64,000 nucleotides of DNA from Pseudomonas japonica (GCF_013522925.1 NZ_JAAMQU010000007.1:62001-126000); one strand, 5' to 3'. Positions 44,429 to 55,657 are shown, counted from the first letter of the stretch. The notes: a model not told the origin generated them from the letters alone. Made by a program: numbers and translations.

Positions 44429-46230
44429 CGTTTTACCCCGCCATGGCTCGCATGGCCTGCGCGCTGCTTTGGCTGACCACGGCCAGCCTCGCGCAGGCTG
44501 GCAACGAGCACGCGATCACGCTGTACGACGAGCCGCCGCGCTACCCGGCCAGTTTCACCCATTTCGACTACGTGAACCCCGACGCCCCCAAAGGCGGCAC
44601 CTTCCGCCGCGCGGCCATCGGCGGTTTCGACAGCCTCAACCCGTTCATCAACAAGGGTGTGCCAGCCACCGGCGTGGAGCAGATCTACGACACCCTGGCG
44701 GTACAGAGCCTTGACGAGCCGATGACCGAGTACGGGCTGGTGGCGCAGCGGATCGAGAAAGCCCCCGACCATACCTGGGTGCGTTTCTACCTGCGACCCG
44801 AAGCGCGTTTCCATGATGGGCACCCGCTGCGGGCCGAGGATGTCGCGTTTACGTTCGAAGCACTGACCACCCACGGCGCGCCGTTTTACCGCAGCTATTA
44901 CGCCGACGTGGACAAGGTGGTGGTCGAAGGGCCGCTGCAGGTGCTGTTCAAGTTCAAGGGCAACGCCAACCGCGAACTGCCGCTGATCCTGGGCCAATTG
45001 CCCGTATTGCCCAAGCATGCCTGGGAAGGCCGGGACTTCGAGCGCGGCAACCTGGACATCCCGCTGGGCGGTGGGCCGTATCGGGTGGCCGAGGTGCAGG
45101 CCGGCCGCTCCGTGCGCTATGAACGGGTAAAGGATTACTGGGCCAAGGACCTTCCCGTGAACCGGGGGCAATACAACTTCGACACGCTGGTGTACGACTA
45201 CTATCGCGACTCCACCGTTGCCCTGGAGGCGCTCAAGGCGGGGCAATTCGACTACTGGCAGGAGATGATTGCGAAGAACTGGGCCACAGCCTACGACGTG
45301 CCTGCAGTGAAAGACGGCCGCCTGGTGCGTGAGGAAATACCCAATGGCAGCCCCAGTGGCATGCAAGGCTTCGTGTTCAACCAGCGTCGGCCCTTGTTCA
45401 CTGACGTGCGCGTGCGTCGCGCGCTAGCGCTGCTGCTGGATTTTGAATGGACCAACAAGCAACTGTTCAACGGCGCCTACATCCGCAATGGCAGCTTCTT
45501 CGAAAATTCCGAAATGGCCGCCGACGGCCTGCCCAACGCCGCCGAGCTCAAGCTGCTCGAACCGTTGCGAAATCAAGTGCCGCCGCAGGTGTTCAGCGAG
45601 CAATGGCGCAACCCGGTGACCGACGGCAGCGGGATCATTCGCGCCCAGCAACGTGAAGCGTATCGCCTGTTGCAGGAGGCCGGCTGGCACATCGAAGGGG
45701 ACCACATGCTCGATGCCCAGGGCCAACCGGTGGTGATCGAGTTTCTGTTGATGCAGCCGGATTTCGAACGGGTGTTGCTGCCCTACAAGCGCAACCTGAA
45801 GGACCTGGGCATCGACCTGTTGCTCCGCCGGGTAGACGTGTCGCAGTACGTCAACCGGCTGCGTTCCAGAGACTTCGACATGATCGTTGCCAGCTTTCCG
45901 CAGTCCGCATCGCCTGGCAACGAACAGCGGGGCTACTGGTCCAGCGCGGCGGCTGACAATCCCGGGAGCCGTAATTTCATGGGCTTGAAGGACCCCGCCG
46001 TGGACACCCTGCTGGACGGCCTGATCAATGCCGACACCCGCGCCAGCCTGGTGACCCATGCCCGCGCCCTGGACCGTGTGCTGCTTTGGAACGCGATCCT
46101 CATTCCAAACTGGCACCTGGACAGCTGGCGCGTTGCGTACTGGAACCGCTTTGCTCACCCGGCCACCCCGCCCCGGTATGACATCGGCCTGAACACTTGG
46201 TGGGCCAAGCCGGCCACGGAGGCAAACTGA
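44425..46230 (+). CDS. nppA2: Peptide ABC importer, second binding protein NppA2
   Basis: A 601-residue paralog of the preceding gene. Signal peptide residues 1-25 ([13 protein letters not shown]). Shared landmarks with NppA1, including [56 protein letters not shown] and NLDYW-like ending, show an old tandem duplication; sequences have diverged enough to imply different ligand preferences. It is coupled to nppA1 by ATGA and to nppB by TGATG. Confidence 0.88.
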   Translation: MTFYPAMARMACALLWLTTASLAQAGNEHAITLYDEPPRYPASFTHFDYVNPDAPKGGTFRRAAIGGFDSLNPFINKGVPATGVEQIYDTLAVQSLDEPMTEYGLVAQRIEKAPDHTWVRFYLRPEARFHDGHPLRAEDVAFTFEALTTHGAPFYRSYYADVDKVVVEGPLQVLFKFKGNANRELPLILGQLPVLPKHAWEGRDFERGNLDIPLGGGPYRVAEVQAGRSVRYERVKDYWAKDLPVNRGQYNFDTLVYDYYRDSTVALEALKAGQFDYWQEMIAKNWATAYDVPAVKDGRLVREEIPNGSPSGMQGFVFNQRRPLFTDVRVRRALALLLDFEWTNKQLFNGAYIRNGSFFENSEMAADGLPNAAELKLLEPLRNQVPPQVFSEQWRNPVTDGSGIIRAQQREAYRLLQEAGWHIEGDHMLDAQGQPVVIEFLLMQPDFERVLLPYKRNLKDLGIDLLLRRVDVSQYVNRLRSRDFDMIVASFPQSASPGNEQRGYWSSAAADNPGSRNFMGLKDPAVDTLLDGLINADTRASLVTHARALDRVLLWNAILIPNWHLDSWRVAYWNRFAHPATPPRYDIGLNTWWAKPATEAN

Positions 46231-47303
46231 TGCTCGCTTACCTGCTGCGGCGTTTGCTGCTGATTGTCCCTACCCTGCTTGGCATTCTGGTGATCAACTT
46301 TGTGATCATCCAGGCCGCGCCAGGGGGGCCTGTGGAGCAGATGATCGCCAAGCTCGAAGGCTTCGAAGGGGCCACCAGCCGTATCGGCGGCGGTGGCGCC
46401 GAGGTTGCAATCGCGGGGGCGACCTATCGAGGTGCCCAGGGGCTCGACCCAGCCCTTATCGCTGAAATCGAACGGCTGTACGGGTTCGACAAGCCGGCAC
46501 CTGAACGGCTGTGGATCATGATCAAGAACTACGCCCGCCTGGACTTCGGCGATAGCTTTTTCCGAGACGCCAAGGTCACCGACCTGATTTTGGAGAAGAT
46601 GCCGGTGTCCATCTCGCTGGGGCTGTGGAGCACACTGATCATGTACCTGGTGTCCATTCCGCTGGGGATTGCCAAGGCCACCCGCCATGGGTCGGCTTTC
46701 GACGTGTGGACCAGTTCGGCAATCGTGATCGGTTACGCCGTGCCGGCCTTCCTGTTCGCGATCCTGCTGATCGTGCTGTTCGCTGGTGGGAGCTACCTGC
46801 ATTGGTTCCCCCTGCGCGGGCTCACTTCCAATGATTTCGATCAATTGAGCCTGGGCGGCAAGGTGCTGGACTACTTCTGGCATCTGGCGTTGCCGGTCAC
46901 TGCATTGGTCATCGGTAACTTCGCCACCATGACCCTGCTCACGAAAAACAGCTTCCTGGACGAGATCGGCAAACAGTATGTGATCACCGCCCGCGCCAAG
47001 GGCCTTAACCAGCGGCGCGTGCTGTATGGCCACGTGTTCCGTAACGCGATGCTGTTGGTAGTGGCAGGGTTTCCTTCGGCGTTCATCGGCATTTTCTTTA
47101 CGGGTTCGCTGTTGATCGAGGTGATTTTCTCCCTCGATGGCCTGGGGCTTATGAGCTTTGAGGCGGCAATCAACCGCGACTATCCGGTGGTATTCGGCAC
47201 GTTATTCATTTTCACGTTGGTGGGCTTGCTGGTGAAGCTGATTGGAGACCTGACCTATACGTTTGTGGACCCCCGCATCGACTTCGAAGGCAGGAAGCAC
47301 TGA
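46230..47303 (+). CDS. nppB: Peptide ABC importer permease NppB (YejB-like)
   Basis: A 357-residue inner-membrane permease with six helices: one at residues 9-30 ([18 protein letters not shown]), then a periplasmic loop of about 100 residues, and the remaining helices to the end. The cytoplasmic EAA loop that docks the ATPase is seen as [20 protein letters not shown]. Length and the long first loop fit the YejB branch. The ATG shares a base with the nppA2 stop. Confidence 0.92.
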   Translation: MLAYLLRRLLLIVPTLLGILVINFVIIQAAPGGPVEQMIAKLEGFEGATSRIGGGGAEVAIAGATYRGAQGLDPALIAEIERLYGFDKPAPERLWIMIKNYARLDFGDSFFRDAKVTDLILEKMPVSISLGLWSTLIMYLVSIPLGIAKATRHGSAFDVWTSSAIVIGYAVPAFLFAILLIVLFAGGSYLHWFPLRGLTSNDFDQLSLGGKVLDYFWHLALPVTALVIGNFATMTLLTKNSFLDEIGKQYVITARAKGLNQRRVLYGHVFRNAMLLVVAGFPSAFIGIFFTGSLLIEVIFSLDGLGLMSFEAAINRDYPVVFGTLFIFTLVGLLVKLIGDLTYTFVDPRIDFEGRKH

Positions 47304-48322
47304 TGGCCCTTTCTCCGTTGAATCGACGCCGGCTGCAACGCTTCAAGGCGCACAAGCGCGGCTGGTGGTCGCTATGGCTGTTCAGCGTATTGTTCGTGCT
47401 GAGCCTGGGCGCCGAGTTGATCGCCAACGACAAGCCGTTGCTGATCCATGTAAACGATGCCTGGTATTTCCCGGCGTTCGAGCGCTACCCGGAAACCACG
47501 TTTGGCGGAGAATTTCCGCTGGAGGCTAATTACAAAAGCCCCTATGTACGCGACCTGCTGGAGCGGCAAGGCGCCTGGACACTGTGGCCGCCTATCCCCT
47601 TCAACTACCAGAGCATCAACTATGACCTGAAGGTCCCGGCGCCAGCGCCGCCGTCCTCGCAAAACTGGCTGGGCACCGATGACCAGGGACGCGACGTACT
47701 GGCCCGGGTGATCTATGGCTTTCGCATCTCGGTATTGTTTGCCCTCACCCTTACCCTGCTCAGCTCGTTGATCGGGGTGCTCGCCGGCGCGCTGCAGGGG
47801 TTCTATGGCGGCTGGGTAGACCTGGCCGGGCAGCGTTTTCTGGAGGTGTGGTCCGGTTTACCGATGCTTTATCTGCTGATCATCCTGGCCAGCTTCGTAC
47901 AACCCAACTTCTGGTGGCTGCTGGGCATCATGTTGCTGTTTTCCTGGATGAGCCTCGTGGACGTGGTACGCGCGGAGTTCCTTCGCGGGCGCAACCTGGA
48001 GTACGTGCGCGCCGCCCGGGCGCTGGGCATGCGCGACGGGCCGATCATGTTCCATCACATCCTGCCCAACGCCATGGTGTCGACCATGACCTACCTGCCT
48101 TTTATCCTCACGGGCGCCATCGGTACTTTGACCGCGCTGGACTTTCTCGGCTTCGGGCTGCCCGCGGGCTCGCCTTCGCTGGGCGAGCTGGTAGGCCAGG
48201 CCAAGGCCAACCTTCAGGCGCCCTGGCTCGGTATCAGCGCGTTCTGCGTACTGGCCCTGATGCTCAGCCTGCTGGTATTTATCGGCGAAGCCGCCCGTGA
48301 CGCATTCGATCCAAGGAAATGA
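47303..48322 (+). CDS. nppC: Peptide ABC importer permease NppC (YejE-like)
   Basis: The partner permease, 339 residues with six helices. It starts with a basic cytoplasmic segment (LNRRRLQRFKAHKRGWW), a helix near 23-42, a long periplasmic loop containing GTDDQGRDVLARVIYGFR, and the EAA loop RAARALGMRDGPIMFHHILPNAM. It overlaps nppB by one base and ends two bases before nppD begins. Confidence 0.92.
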   Translation: MALSPLNRRRLQRFKAHKRGWWSLWLFSVLFVLSLGAELIANDKPLLIHVNDAWYFPAFERYPETTFGGEFPLEANYKSPYVRDLLERQGAWTLWPPIPFNYQSINYDLKVPAPAPPSSQNWLGTDDQGRDVLARVIYGFRISVLFALTLTLLSSLIGVLAGALQGFYGGWVDLAGQRFLEVWSGLPMLYLLIILASFVQPNFWWLLGIMLLFSWMSLVDVVRAEFLRGRNLEYVRAARALGMRDGPIMFHHILPNAMVSTMTYLPFILTGAIGTLTALDFLGFGLPAGSPSLGELVGQAKANLQAPWLGISAFCVLALMLSLLVFIGEAARDAFDPRK

Positions 48323-48323
48323 C

Positions 48324-49934
48324 ATGACCACCGATACCTTGATCGAAATCCGCGACCTGGCCGTGGAGTTCCATGGCAACGAGCAGGTCCAGCGCGCCGT
48401 GGCCGGCGTGAGCTTCGACATCTGCAAGGGCGAAACCCTGGCGCTGGTGGGCGAAAGCGGCTCGGGAAAATCCGTGACCGCGCATTCCATTCTGCGCCTG
48501 CTGCCCTACCCGCTCGCTCGCCACCCCAGCGGGGAAATCCGCTACGGTGGCCAGGACCTGCTGCGCGCCTCCGAGCGGACCTTGCAGAATATCCGCGGCA
48601 ACCGCATCGCCATGATCTTTCAGGAGCCCATGACCTCGCTGAACCCGCTGCAGCCCATCGAAAAGCAGATCGGCGAAGTGCTCGCTCTACACAAGGGGCT
48701 GACCGGTGCGGCCGCCCGCGAGCGCATCCTCGAACTCCTGGCGCTGGTGGGCATTCCCGAGCCTGCCCGGCGCCTGCGCGCGCTGCCCCATGAACTGTCC
48801 GGCGGGCAGCGCCAGCGGGTGATGATCGCCATGGCCCTGGCCAACGAACCAGAGCTGCTGATTGCCGATGAACCTACCACTGCCCTCGACGTGACGGTAC
48901 AGCTGCGCATCCTCGATCTGCTCAAGGATTTGCAAGCCCGCCTGGGCATGGCCATGCTGTTGATCAGCCATGATTTGAACCTGGTGAGAAGAATCGCCCA
49001 CCGCGTATGTGTCATGCAGCGCGGTTGCATCGTCGAACAGGCAGCATGTGAACAATTGTTTCGTGAACCGCAGCATCCGTACACCCGCGAATTGCTTGCC
49101 GCTGAACCCGCTGGCAAGCCAGTTGCCAGCCCTCAGGCCGAGCCATTGCTCGAAGTGAGGGACCTGCGTGTGTGGTTCCCCGTGCGCAAAGGCCTGCTGC
49201 GCCGCACCACGGACCACATCAAGGCAGTGGACGGTATCAGCTTTTCGCTGCCCCGAGGGCAAACGCTTGGCGTGGTGGGAGAAAGCGGCTCGGGCAAGTC
49301 CACACTGGGCCTGGCGATCCTTCGCCTGATCCAGAGCCAAGGGGGCATCCGCTTCCACGGCACGGACCTGCAAGGGCTTGACCGCGGCGAAGTACGCCCG
49401 CTGCGCAGGGAGATGCAAGTGGTGTTTCAGGACCCCTTCGGCAGCCTCAGCCCGCGCATGAGCGTAGGGCAGATCGTCGGAGAGGGGCTGCGCATTCACG
49501 GTATCGGCACTGCGCAGGAGCAGCAGGCGGCTATTGTTGCCGTGCTGCGGGAGGTCGGGCTGGACCCGGACACCCGTCACCGCTACCCTCACGAGTTTTC
49601 CGGGGGCCAGCGGCAACGAATCGCCATCGCGCGGGCGCTGGTGCTGCAGCCAGCTCTGATCGTGCTGGACGAGCCTACCTCCGCGCTGGACCGAACCGTG
49701 CAACGTCAAGTGGTGGAGCTGTTGCGATCGTTGCAGGCCAGGCATGGCCTGACATATCTGTTCATCAGCCATGACCTGGCCGTGGTCAAGGCCCTGAGCC
49801 ATCAGCTGGTGGTCATGAAGCAGGGCCAGGTCGTAGAACAAGGGGAGGCAGCGGCCATATTCGCCGCGCCGCAACACCCCTATACACAACAGCTACTGGA
49901 AGCTGCCTTCATGGCCCCGGTCGCTGTCGATTAA
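48324..49934 (+). CDS. nppD: Peptide ABC importer fused ATPase NppD (YejF-like)
   Basis: A 536-residue cytoplasmic protein with two complete ABC modules. Module one: Walker A GESGSGKS at 43-50, signature LSGGQRQR, Walker B LLIADEPT. Module two: Walker A GESGSGKS at about 325-332, signature FSGGQRQR, Walker B LIVLDEPT. It powers import through NppB and NppC. The 19 bases to fabI are too short for a separate strong promoter, so read-through to fabI is likely. Confidence 0.93.
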   Translation: MTTDTLIEIRDLAVEFHGNEQVQRAVAGVSFDICKGETLALVGESGSGKSVTAHSILRLLPYPLARHPSGEIRYGGQDLLRASERTLQNIRGNRIAMIFQEPMTSLNPLQPIEKQIGEVLALHKGLTGAAARERILELLALVGIPEPARRLRALPHELSGGQRQRVMIAMALANEPELLIADEPTTALDVTVQLRILDLLKDLQARLGMAMLLISHDLNLVRRIAHRVCVMQRGCIVEQAACEQLFREPQHPYTRELLAAEPAGKPVASPQAEPLLEVRDLRVWFPVRKGLLRRTTDHIKAVDGISFSLPRGQTLGVVGESGSGKSTLGLAILRLIQSQGGIRFHGTDLQGLDRGEVRPLRREMQVVFQDPFGSLSPRMSVGQIVGEGLRIHGIGTAQEQQAAIVAVLREVGLDPDTRHRYPHEFSGGQRQRIAIARALVLQPALIVLDEPTSALDRTVQRQVVELLRSLQARHGLTYLFISHDLAVVKALSHQLVVMKQGQVVEQGEAAAIFAAPQHPYTQQLLEAAFMAPVAVD

Positions 49935-49953
49935 TTAGAAGAGGAACAAACAC

Positions 49954-50748
49954 ATGGGTTTTCTCGCCGGTAAGCGCGTACTGATCGTCGGTGTTGCGAG
50001 CAAATTGTCCATCGCATCCGGTATCGCCGCAGCGATGCATCGCGAAGGTGCGGAGCTGGCTTTCACCTATCAGAACGACAAACTCAAGGGTCGTGTCGAG
50101 GAATTCGCCAGTGGCTGGGGCTCGGGCCCTGAGCTGTGCTTCCCGTGCGACGTGGCCAATGACGACGAAATCGCCAAGGTGTTCGAAGCGCTGGCGCAGA
50201 AGTGGGACGGCCTGGACTGCATCGTTCACTCGGTCGGCTTTGCCCCCGGTGACCAGCTCGATGGCGACTTCACCAGCGCTACCACCCGTGAGGGCTTCCG
50301 CATTGCCCACGACATCAGCGCCTACAGCTTCGTGGCACTGGCCAAGGCCGGCCGCGAGCTGATGCAGGGCCGCAACGGTAGCCTGCTCACCCTGTCCTAC
50401 CTGGGCGCCGAGCGCACCATGCCCAACTACAACGTGATGGGCATGGCCAAGGCCAGCCTTGAGGCCGGCGTACGTTACCTCGCCCGCAGCCTGGGCGCGG
50501 AAGGCATCCGTGTGAACGCGATTTCGGCTGGCCCGATCCGCACACTGGCGGCCTCGGGCATCAAGAATTTCCGCAAGATGCTGGACGCCAACGAAGCGCA
50601 AACCCCACTGCGCCGCAACGTGACCATCGAAGAAGTCGGCAACGCCGGCGCCTTCCTGTGCTCGGACCTGGCCTCTGGCGTAAGCGGCGAGATCATGTAC
50701 GTGGACGGTGGTTTCAACACCACGGCCATGGGTGACCTCACCGAGTAA
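49954..50748 (+). CDS. fabI: Enoyl-ACP reductase FabI (NADH)
   Basis: FabI carries out the last step of each fatty acid elongation cycle and is the triclosan target. The 264-residue protein has the nucleotide-binding segment [14 protein letters not shown] near the N-terminus, catalytic tyrosines Y149 and Y159 and lysine K166 (Y-x6-K in YNVMGMAK), and the C-terminal VDGGFNT. The sequence is intact. An AGAGGA ribosome site lies between the nppD stop and ATG 49954. A strong bidirectional terminator follows. Confidence 0.97.
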   Translation: MGFLAGKRVLIVGVASKLSIASGIAAAMHREGAELAFTYQNDKLKGRVEEFASGWGSGPELCFPCDVANDDEIAKVFEALAQKWDGLDCIVHSVGFAPGDQLDGDFTSATTREGFRIAHDISAYSFVALAKAGRELMQGRNGSLLTLSYLGAERTMPNYNVMGMAKASLEAGVRYLARSLGAEGIRVNAISAGPIRTLAASGIKNFRKMLDANEAQTPLRRNVTIEEVGNAGAFLCSDLASGVSGEIMYVDGGFNTTAMGDLTE

Positions 50749-50761
50749 TCGGTTGGTTTAT

Positions 50762-50808
50762 CCCGCCCACAAAAAAGGCCGCTGATCGCGGCCTTTTTTG
50801 TGGGCGGG
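50762..50808. terminator. Bidirectional terminator between fabI and ppiD
   Basis: Perfect 21-base arms (50762-50782 and 50788-50808) around TGATC. Each arm contains a run of six A or T residues, so it gives a U-tract in both directions. It lies between convergent fabI and ppiD. Confidence 0.92.
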
Positions 50809-50813
50809 CGCTA

Positions 50814-52688
50814 TCAGTAGCGCTTCACCTCGGCTTTTTCCTGAAGCTGCTTGCGGAACGCGGCGAAGTCCATCTGACCCTGGCGCGAGGCCAGCGCCTG
50901 GCGATAGGTGGTCTTTTCCTGATCCGTAGGCATTGCGCCTTCGTTTACCCCGTTAAGGCGCAGTACCACCAGGCTACCATCGCGCAGGGCTACGCTGGCG
51001 AAGGTAGGCTTGCCCTTCTCGCTCGGCTTCGGCATCTGGAATACCGCATTCAACACTGCGGCATCGAAGCCTTCCTGGTTGCGGCTGGCCGCTTCCGCGG
51101 TTTTCCAGGCCTGACCATTCTGTGGCGCGGTCGGGGCAGCCTTGCCGCTGCGCAGGTCTGCGAGCAGCGCTTCGCCCTTGGCTTTCACCGCCTCTGCGGC
51201 ACGCTCGCGGGCCAGTTCCTTGCGAATCGGCTCGGCTACGGCTTCCAGCGCCAGCTGGGCAGGCTTGCGGTGCTCCTTGGCATGAATCACCACAGTAGTG
51301 TCCGGATCCAGCTCGATAGCGCTGCTGTTGGCGCCCTCTTCCAGCACTTCCTGGCTGAACGCAGCCTGGATCACGGCACGGTTGGCGGTGATGCCCTGGG
51401 CACCGCCGTCACGGCCGAACGGCTCGGACGTTTGCACGGCAAGGCCAAGGTCCTGCGCGGGTTGTGCGAGGTCCGACGCCTCGAAGGCGGCGTCTTCGAG
51501 CTTCTTGCTCGCTTCCACGTAGCGCTGCTCGACCTGCGAGGTTTTCAGTTCGCGGGTGAGCTTGTCTTTCAGGCTGGCGAAGGTAGGCACCTGCGGCGCT
51601 TCCACGCCGAGCAGCTTGATCAGGTGGTAGCCGAACTGGGTACGCACCGGCGCTGACACCTGATCGGCCTTGAGGCTGTACAGGGCGGCTTCGAAGGCCT
51701 CGTCATACACGCCTTTGCCGGCATAGCCCAGGTCGCCACCATTGGCGGCAGAGCCCGGGTCCTGGGAGGTTTCCTTGGCTACCTTGGCGAAGTCTTCACC
51801 CTTCTCCAGGCGCTGCTGAATTTCGGTGATGCGGGCCTTGGCCTGCTCGTCGGTCACCTTGTCGTTCACTTCCACGAGGATGTGAGCCGCGCGGCGTTGC
51901 TCGGCGAGGTTCGAAATCTCTTTCTGATACTGAGCCTGCAGGTCCTCATCGCTGACCTTCACCTGGTCGAAATAAGCAGACTTCTTCAGCTCGATGTAGT
52001 CGATCACCACCTGATCCGGGCTCATGAACTCTTTGGCATGGGCGTCGTAGTAGGTTTTCACGTCCTCGTCACTGACCTTGATCGCGGACGGATCGGCTTT
52101 AAAGGTGAGGTTGGCAAAGTCGCGGGTTTGCTTGTTCAGGCGTGCATAGGCCGCTACTTCGTCCTCTGTCACAAAGCTGCTACCCGCCAGGCCGGCGCGC
52201 AGCTGGCTGATCAGCATTTCTTCGGCGAGCATCTGACGGAACTGCATCCGCGAGAAGCCCAGCTGGCGAATGAACTGGTCGAAGCGTTCAGCGCTGAAGG
52301 CGCCGTCCTGCTGGAACTCCGGCATTTGCAGGATCACTTGATCCACTGCGGCGTCGGTGAATACGAAGCCCGCGTCGTGCGCGCCTTGCAGCAGCAGCTT
52401 GCGATCGATCAGGCCCTTGAGGGCAGCTTCGCGCAGCATCTTGTCGTCGAGCAGGGAAGGGTCGAATTCTCGCCCAAGCTGCTGCATGAGCTGGCGGCGC
52501 TGCATCTCGACCGCCTGGCCAAGCTCGGCCTGGGTAATGGTATCGCCGTTTACCTTGGCGGCGTCCTGGCTATGACTGGTGGCGCGGAAGATCGCGTCGA
52601 AACCCGTCAAGGCCATCAGCACGACAATAACGCCGATGATTGTCTTGGCAATCCACCCCTGTGAATTGTCCCTGATGTTTTGAAGCAT
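50814..52688 (-). CDS. ppiD: Periplasmic folding factor PpiD (SurA N-terminal/parvulin)
   Basis: PpiD is an inner-membrane-anchored periplasmic chaperone at the Sec translocon exit. Helix at residues 14-33 (AKTIIGVIVVLMALTGF), then a SurA-type helical domain with DRKLLLQGAHDAGF, a parvulin-like domain at about 264-360 (AAHILVEVNDKVTDEQAKARI, GGDLGYAGKGVYDEAFEAA), and a C-terminal region. Length 624. The parvulin domain is present, but in E. coli it lacks activity. It converges on fabI. Confidence 0.94.
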   Translation of the reverse strand: MLQNIRDNSQGWIAKTIIGVIVVLMALTGFDAIFRATSHSQDAAKVNGDTITQAELGQAVEMQRRQLMQQLGREFDPSLLDDKMLREAALKGLIDRKLLLQGAHDAGFVFTDAAVDQVILQMPEFQQDGAFSAERFDQFIRQLGFSRMQFRQMLAEEMLISQLRAGLAGSSFVTEDEVAAYARLNKQTRDFANLTFKADPSAIKVSDEDVKTYYDAHAKEFMSPDQVVIDYIELKKSAYFDQVKVSDEDLQAQYQKEISNLAEQRRAAHILVEVNDKVTDEQAKARITEIQQRLEKGEDFAKVAKETSQDPGSAANGGDLGYAGKGVYDEAFEAALYSLKADQVSAPVRTQFGYHLIKLLGVEAPQVPTFASLKDKLTRELKTSQVEQRYVEASKKLEDAAFEASDLAQPAQDLGLAVQTSEPFGRDGGAQGITANRAVIQAAFSQEVLEEGANSSAIELDPDTTVVIHAKEHRKPAQLALEAVAEPIRKELARERAAEAVKAKGEALLADLRSGKAAPTAPQNGQAWKTAEAASRNQEGFDAAVLNAVFQMPKPSEKGKPTFASVALRDGSLVVLRLNGVNEGAMPTDQEKTTYRQALASRQGQMDFAAFRKQLQEKAEVKRY

Positions 52689-52738
52689 GCTTCCCCCAGC
52701 AACGGCCAGTTACATCTCCGACCGCCCAGAACCGATAT

Positions 52739-52766
52739 GAAAAAGGCGCATCCGAGGATGCGCCTT
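52739..52766 (-). terminator. hupB terminator
   Basis: AAGGCGCATCC (52743-52753) pairs with GGATGCGCCTT (52756-52766), with T-rich sequence on the minus strand beyond. It ends hupB transcription before ppiD. Confidence 0.85.
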
Positions 52767-52840
52767 CTCGTCACTTGCCGAACAGCGCCACCGGAGCCGG
52801 ACGACCTTGGCCACCGTGGCCGGTCGCGCCCGCTCGGTGA

Positions 52841-53113
52841 TCAGTTGACCGCGTCTTTCAGGCCTTTGCCAGGCTTGAAGCCCGGGATCTTGGCTGCGGC
52901 GATCTTGATCGCTTCGCCCGACTGCGGGTTACGGCCGGTGCGCTCTGCGCGCTCCTTGACCTGGAAGGTACCGAAACCGACCAGCACAACGGAGTCGCCA
53001 CTTTTCAGCGCGCCGGTAACGGATTCGATCACAGCGTCCAGCGCGCGACCTGCAACGGCTTTCGGGATATCAGCGGATGCAGCGACGGCATCGATCAGTT
53101 CCGACTTGTTCAC
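52841..53113 (-). CDS. hupB: DNA-binding protein HU-beta
   Basis: HU is a nucleoid protein that bends DNA as a dimer. The 90-residue protein has the family signature [22 protein letters not shown] around residues 46-67, which covers the DNA-binding arm, and the proline at its tip is present. It begins [12 protein letters not shown]. It lies between ppiD and lon with terminators on both sides, so it is its own transcription unit. Confidence 0.97.
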   Translation of the reverse strand: MNKSELIDAVAASADIPKAVAGRALDAVIESVTGALKSGDSVVLVGFGTFQVKERAERTGRNPQSGEAIKIAAAKIPGFKPGKGLKDAVN

Positions 53114-53192
53114 TCTAAGTCCCCTTATCTCTATCTTGAGTTATTTCTGGATATTTTTTTTGAATACTGTGTGTTGCCGGACACGCTGCCGA

Positions 53193-53220
53193 CAAAACGA
53201 GCCGCTTTTCAAGGCGGCTC
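53193..53220 (-). terminator. lon terminator
   Basis: GAGCCGC (53199-53205) pairs with GCGGCTC (53214-53220), followed on the minus strand by GTTTTG. It lies between lon and hupB. Confidence 0.75.
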
Positions 53221-53260
53221 TTGAATTCTGTCTGGGAGCTTTCCCGTACAAATGGCCTGC

Positions 53261-55657
53261 CTAGTGCGTACTGACCCTTTCCTTCGCGTCAGCGTCGCGC
53301 TTGTCATCCTTTGCAACTATCTCGGGAGCCACGTCGGGCAAGGGCTCCGGCGCGTATTGCAGCGCAATTTGAAGGACCTCGTCAATCCATTTGACAGGCT
53401 TGATTTGCAGATCCTGCTTGATGTTGTCCGGAATTTCCTTGAGGTCACGCACGTTTTCCTCAGGAATGATCACCGTCTTGATTCCGCCACGGTGCGCGGC
53501 GAGCAGTTTTTCTTTAAGCCCGCCAATCGCCAGTACCTGGCCACGCAGGGTAATCTCCCCTGTCATCGCCACATCAGCCCGCACAGGAATCTGGGTAAGC
53601 GCCGACACCACCGCTGTGCACATGCCGATACCGGCACTCGGGCCATCCTTGGGCGTGGCGCCTTCAGGCATGTGGATGTGCGTGTCGCGCTTCTCGTGGA
53701 AATCGAGCGCGATACCCAGGCTTTTTGCCCGGCTACGCACCACGGTAAGCGCGGCAGTGATGGATTCTCCCATCACGTCACCCAGCGAGCCGGTCTTGAT
53801 CAGGTGGCCCTTGCCAGGCACCACTGCCGCTTCGATGGTCAGCAGCTCGCCACCCACCTGCGTCCAGGCAAGGCCGGTAACCTGGCCGATCTGGTCTTGC
53901 TGCTCCGCCAGCCCGTAACGGAACTTGCGTACACCCAACAAGTGCTCAAGCGACTCGGGCGTTACCTTCACCGCCACGTTTTTAGCCTGAGCGTGCTCCT
54001 TGACTACCTTGCGGCAGATCTTGGCAATTTGCCGCTCGAGGCTGCGCACACCCGCTTCACGTGTGTAGTAGCGAATGATGTCACGGATCGCCTGGGTGTC
54101 GATTTCCAGCTCGGTTTTCTTCAAGCCGTTGGCAGTGACCTGCTTGGGCGTGAGGTACCGGGTAGCGATGTTGATCTTCTCGTCTTCGGTGTAGCCGGGC
54201 AGCCGGATGACTTCCATGCGGTCCAGCAGCGCTGGCGGGATGTTCATCGAGTTGGAGGTACACAGGAACATCACGTCGGAAAGGTCGTAGTCCACTTCCA
54301 GGTAATGGTCGTTGAAGCTGTGGTTCTGCTCCGGATCCAGCACCTCGAGCAATGCCGAAGCGGGGTCGCCACGCATGTCGCTGCCCATCTTGTCGATTTC
54401 GTCGAGCAGGAAGAGCGGGTTGCGCACGCCGACCTTGGTCATCTTCTGAATAAGCCGGCCGGGCATGGAGCCGATATAGGTCCGGCGGTGGCCGCGGATT
54501 TCCGCTTCGTCACGCACCCCGCCCAGGGCCATCCGCACAAACTTGCGGTTGGTGGCGTTGGCGATGGATTCTGCCAGGGAGGTTTTACCTACCCCGGGCG
54601 GACCCACCAGGCACAGCACCGGGCCGCGAATCTTCTTCACGCGCTTTTGCACGGCAAGGTATTCGAGGATACGTTCTTTCACTTCCTCGAGGCCGTAATG
54701 GTCGGCGTCGAGGATTTGCTCGGCGCGAGCGAGGTCCAGGCGCACCTTGCTCTGGGCTTTCCACGGCACCTGGGCGAGCCAGTCGATGTAAGAACGCACC
54801 ACGGTGGCCTCGGCAGACATCGGCGACATCTGCTTGAGCTTGTTGAGCTCGGCGGTCGCCTTGGCCATGGCGTCCCTGGGGAGCCCTGCAGCCTCGATGC
54901 GCTTCTTCAGCTCCTCGACTTCGTTATGGCCTTCCTCACCGTCGCCAAGCTCCTTCTGGATGGCTTTCATCTGCTCGTTGAGGTAGTACTCGCGCTGGCT
55001 GCGTTCCATTTGTTTCTTCACGCGGCCACGGATGCGTTTCTCCACCTGCAGCAGGTCGATTTCGGCATCCAGCAGGGCAAGCACGCGCTCTACGCGGGCC
55101 GACAGCTCGATGATCTCGAGGATTTCCTGCTTCTGTTCGATCTTCAGCGCCATGTGCGCGGCCATGGTATCTACCAGGCGCCCGGGCTCGTCGATGCTGT
55201 TGAGCGAAGACAGTACTTCAGCCGGGACCTTTTTGCCCAGCTGTACGTATTGTTCGAACTGCGACAGGAGGCTGCGCACGAACACTTCAGCTTCGCGATC
55301 CGGCGCTGCGCTTTCCTCGATCAGGCTGACCTGTGCACGCACGTGCCCGTCAACCTCCAGGAATTTTTCGACAGTGCCGCGCTGCTCGCCTTCCACCAGC
55401 ACCTTCACGGTGCCATCGGGCAGCTTGAGCAGCTGCAGTACGGTGGCTACGGTACCGGTTCGATAAAGGGCGTCCTCGCCCGGATCGTCATCCCCGGGAT
55501 TACGCTGGGCGAGCAGAAGGATCTGCTTCTCGCCCGCCATCGCGGCCTCGAGGGCTTCGATGGATTTCTCGCGTCCCACGAACAGTGGGATCACCATATG
55601 CGGATAGACCACCACATCACGCAATGGCAGGAGAGGCAATTCGATGGTCGTCTTCAT
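53261..55657 (-). CDS. lon: ATP-dependent protease Lon
   Basis: Lon degrades misfolded proteins and short-lived regulators. The 798-residue protein has the N-terminal substrate domain ([20 protein letters not shown]), the AAA+ module with Walker [10 protein letters not shown] near residue 357 and Walker [11 protein letters not shown], and the C-terminal Ser-Lys protease with the [11 protein letters not shown] motif holding the catalytic serine. No residue I can check is missing. The promoter upstream matches the heat-shock class. Confidence 0.98.
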   Translation of the reverse strand: MKTTIELPLLPLRDVVVYPHMVIPLFVGREKSIEALEAAMAGEKQILLLAQRNPGDDDPGEDALYRTGTVATVLQLLKLPDGTVKVLVEGEQRGTVEKFLEVDGHVRAQVSLIEESAAPDREAEVFVRSLLSQFEQYVQLGKKVPAEVLSSLNSIDEPGRLVDTMAAHMALKIEQKQEILEIIELSARVERVLALLDAEIDLLQVEKRIRGRVKKQMERSQREYYLNEQMKAIQKELGDGEEGHNEVEELKKRIEAAGLPRDAMAKATAELNKLKQMSPMSAEATVVRSYIDWLAQVPWKAQSKVRLDLARAEQILDADHYGLEEVKERILEYLAVQKRVKKIRGPVLCLVGPPGVGKTSLAESIANATNRKFVRMALGGVRDEAEIRGHRRTYIGSMPGRLIQKMTKVGVRNPLFLLDEIDKMGSDMRGDPASALLEVLDPEQNHSFNDHYLEVDYDLSDVMFLCTSNSMNIPPALLDRMEVIRLPGYTEDEKINIATRYLTPKQVTANGLKKTELEIDTQAIRDIIRYYTREAGVRSLERQIAKICRKVVKEHAQAKNVAVKVTPESLEHLLGVRKFRYGLAEQQDQIGQVTGLAWTQVGGELLTIEAAVVPGKGHLIKTGSLGDVMGESITAALTVVRSRAKSLGIALDFHEKRDTHIHMPEGATPKDGPSAGIGMCTAVVSALTQIPVRADVAMTGEITLRGQVLAIGGLKEKLLAAHRGGIKTVIIPEENVRDLKEIPDNIKQDLQIKPVKWIDEVLQIALQYAPEPLPDVAPEIVAKDDKRDADAKERVSTH

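Noticed and set aside
46155-47033. Open frame antisense to nppB
   Set aside because: A shadow of the permease coding region; low-complexity translation.
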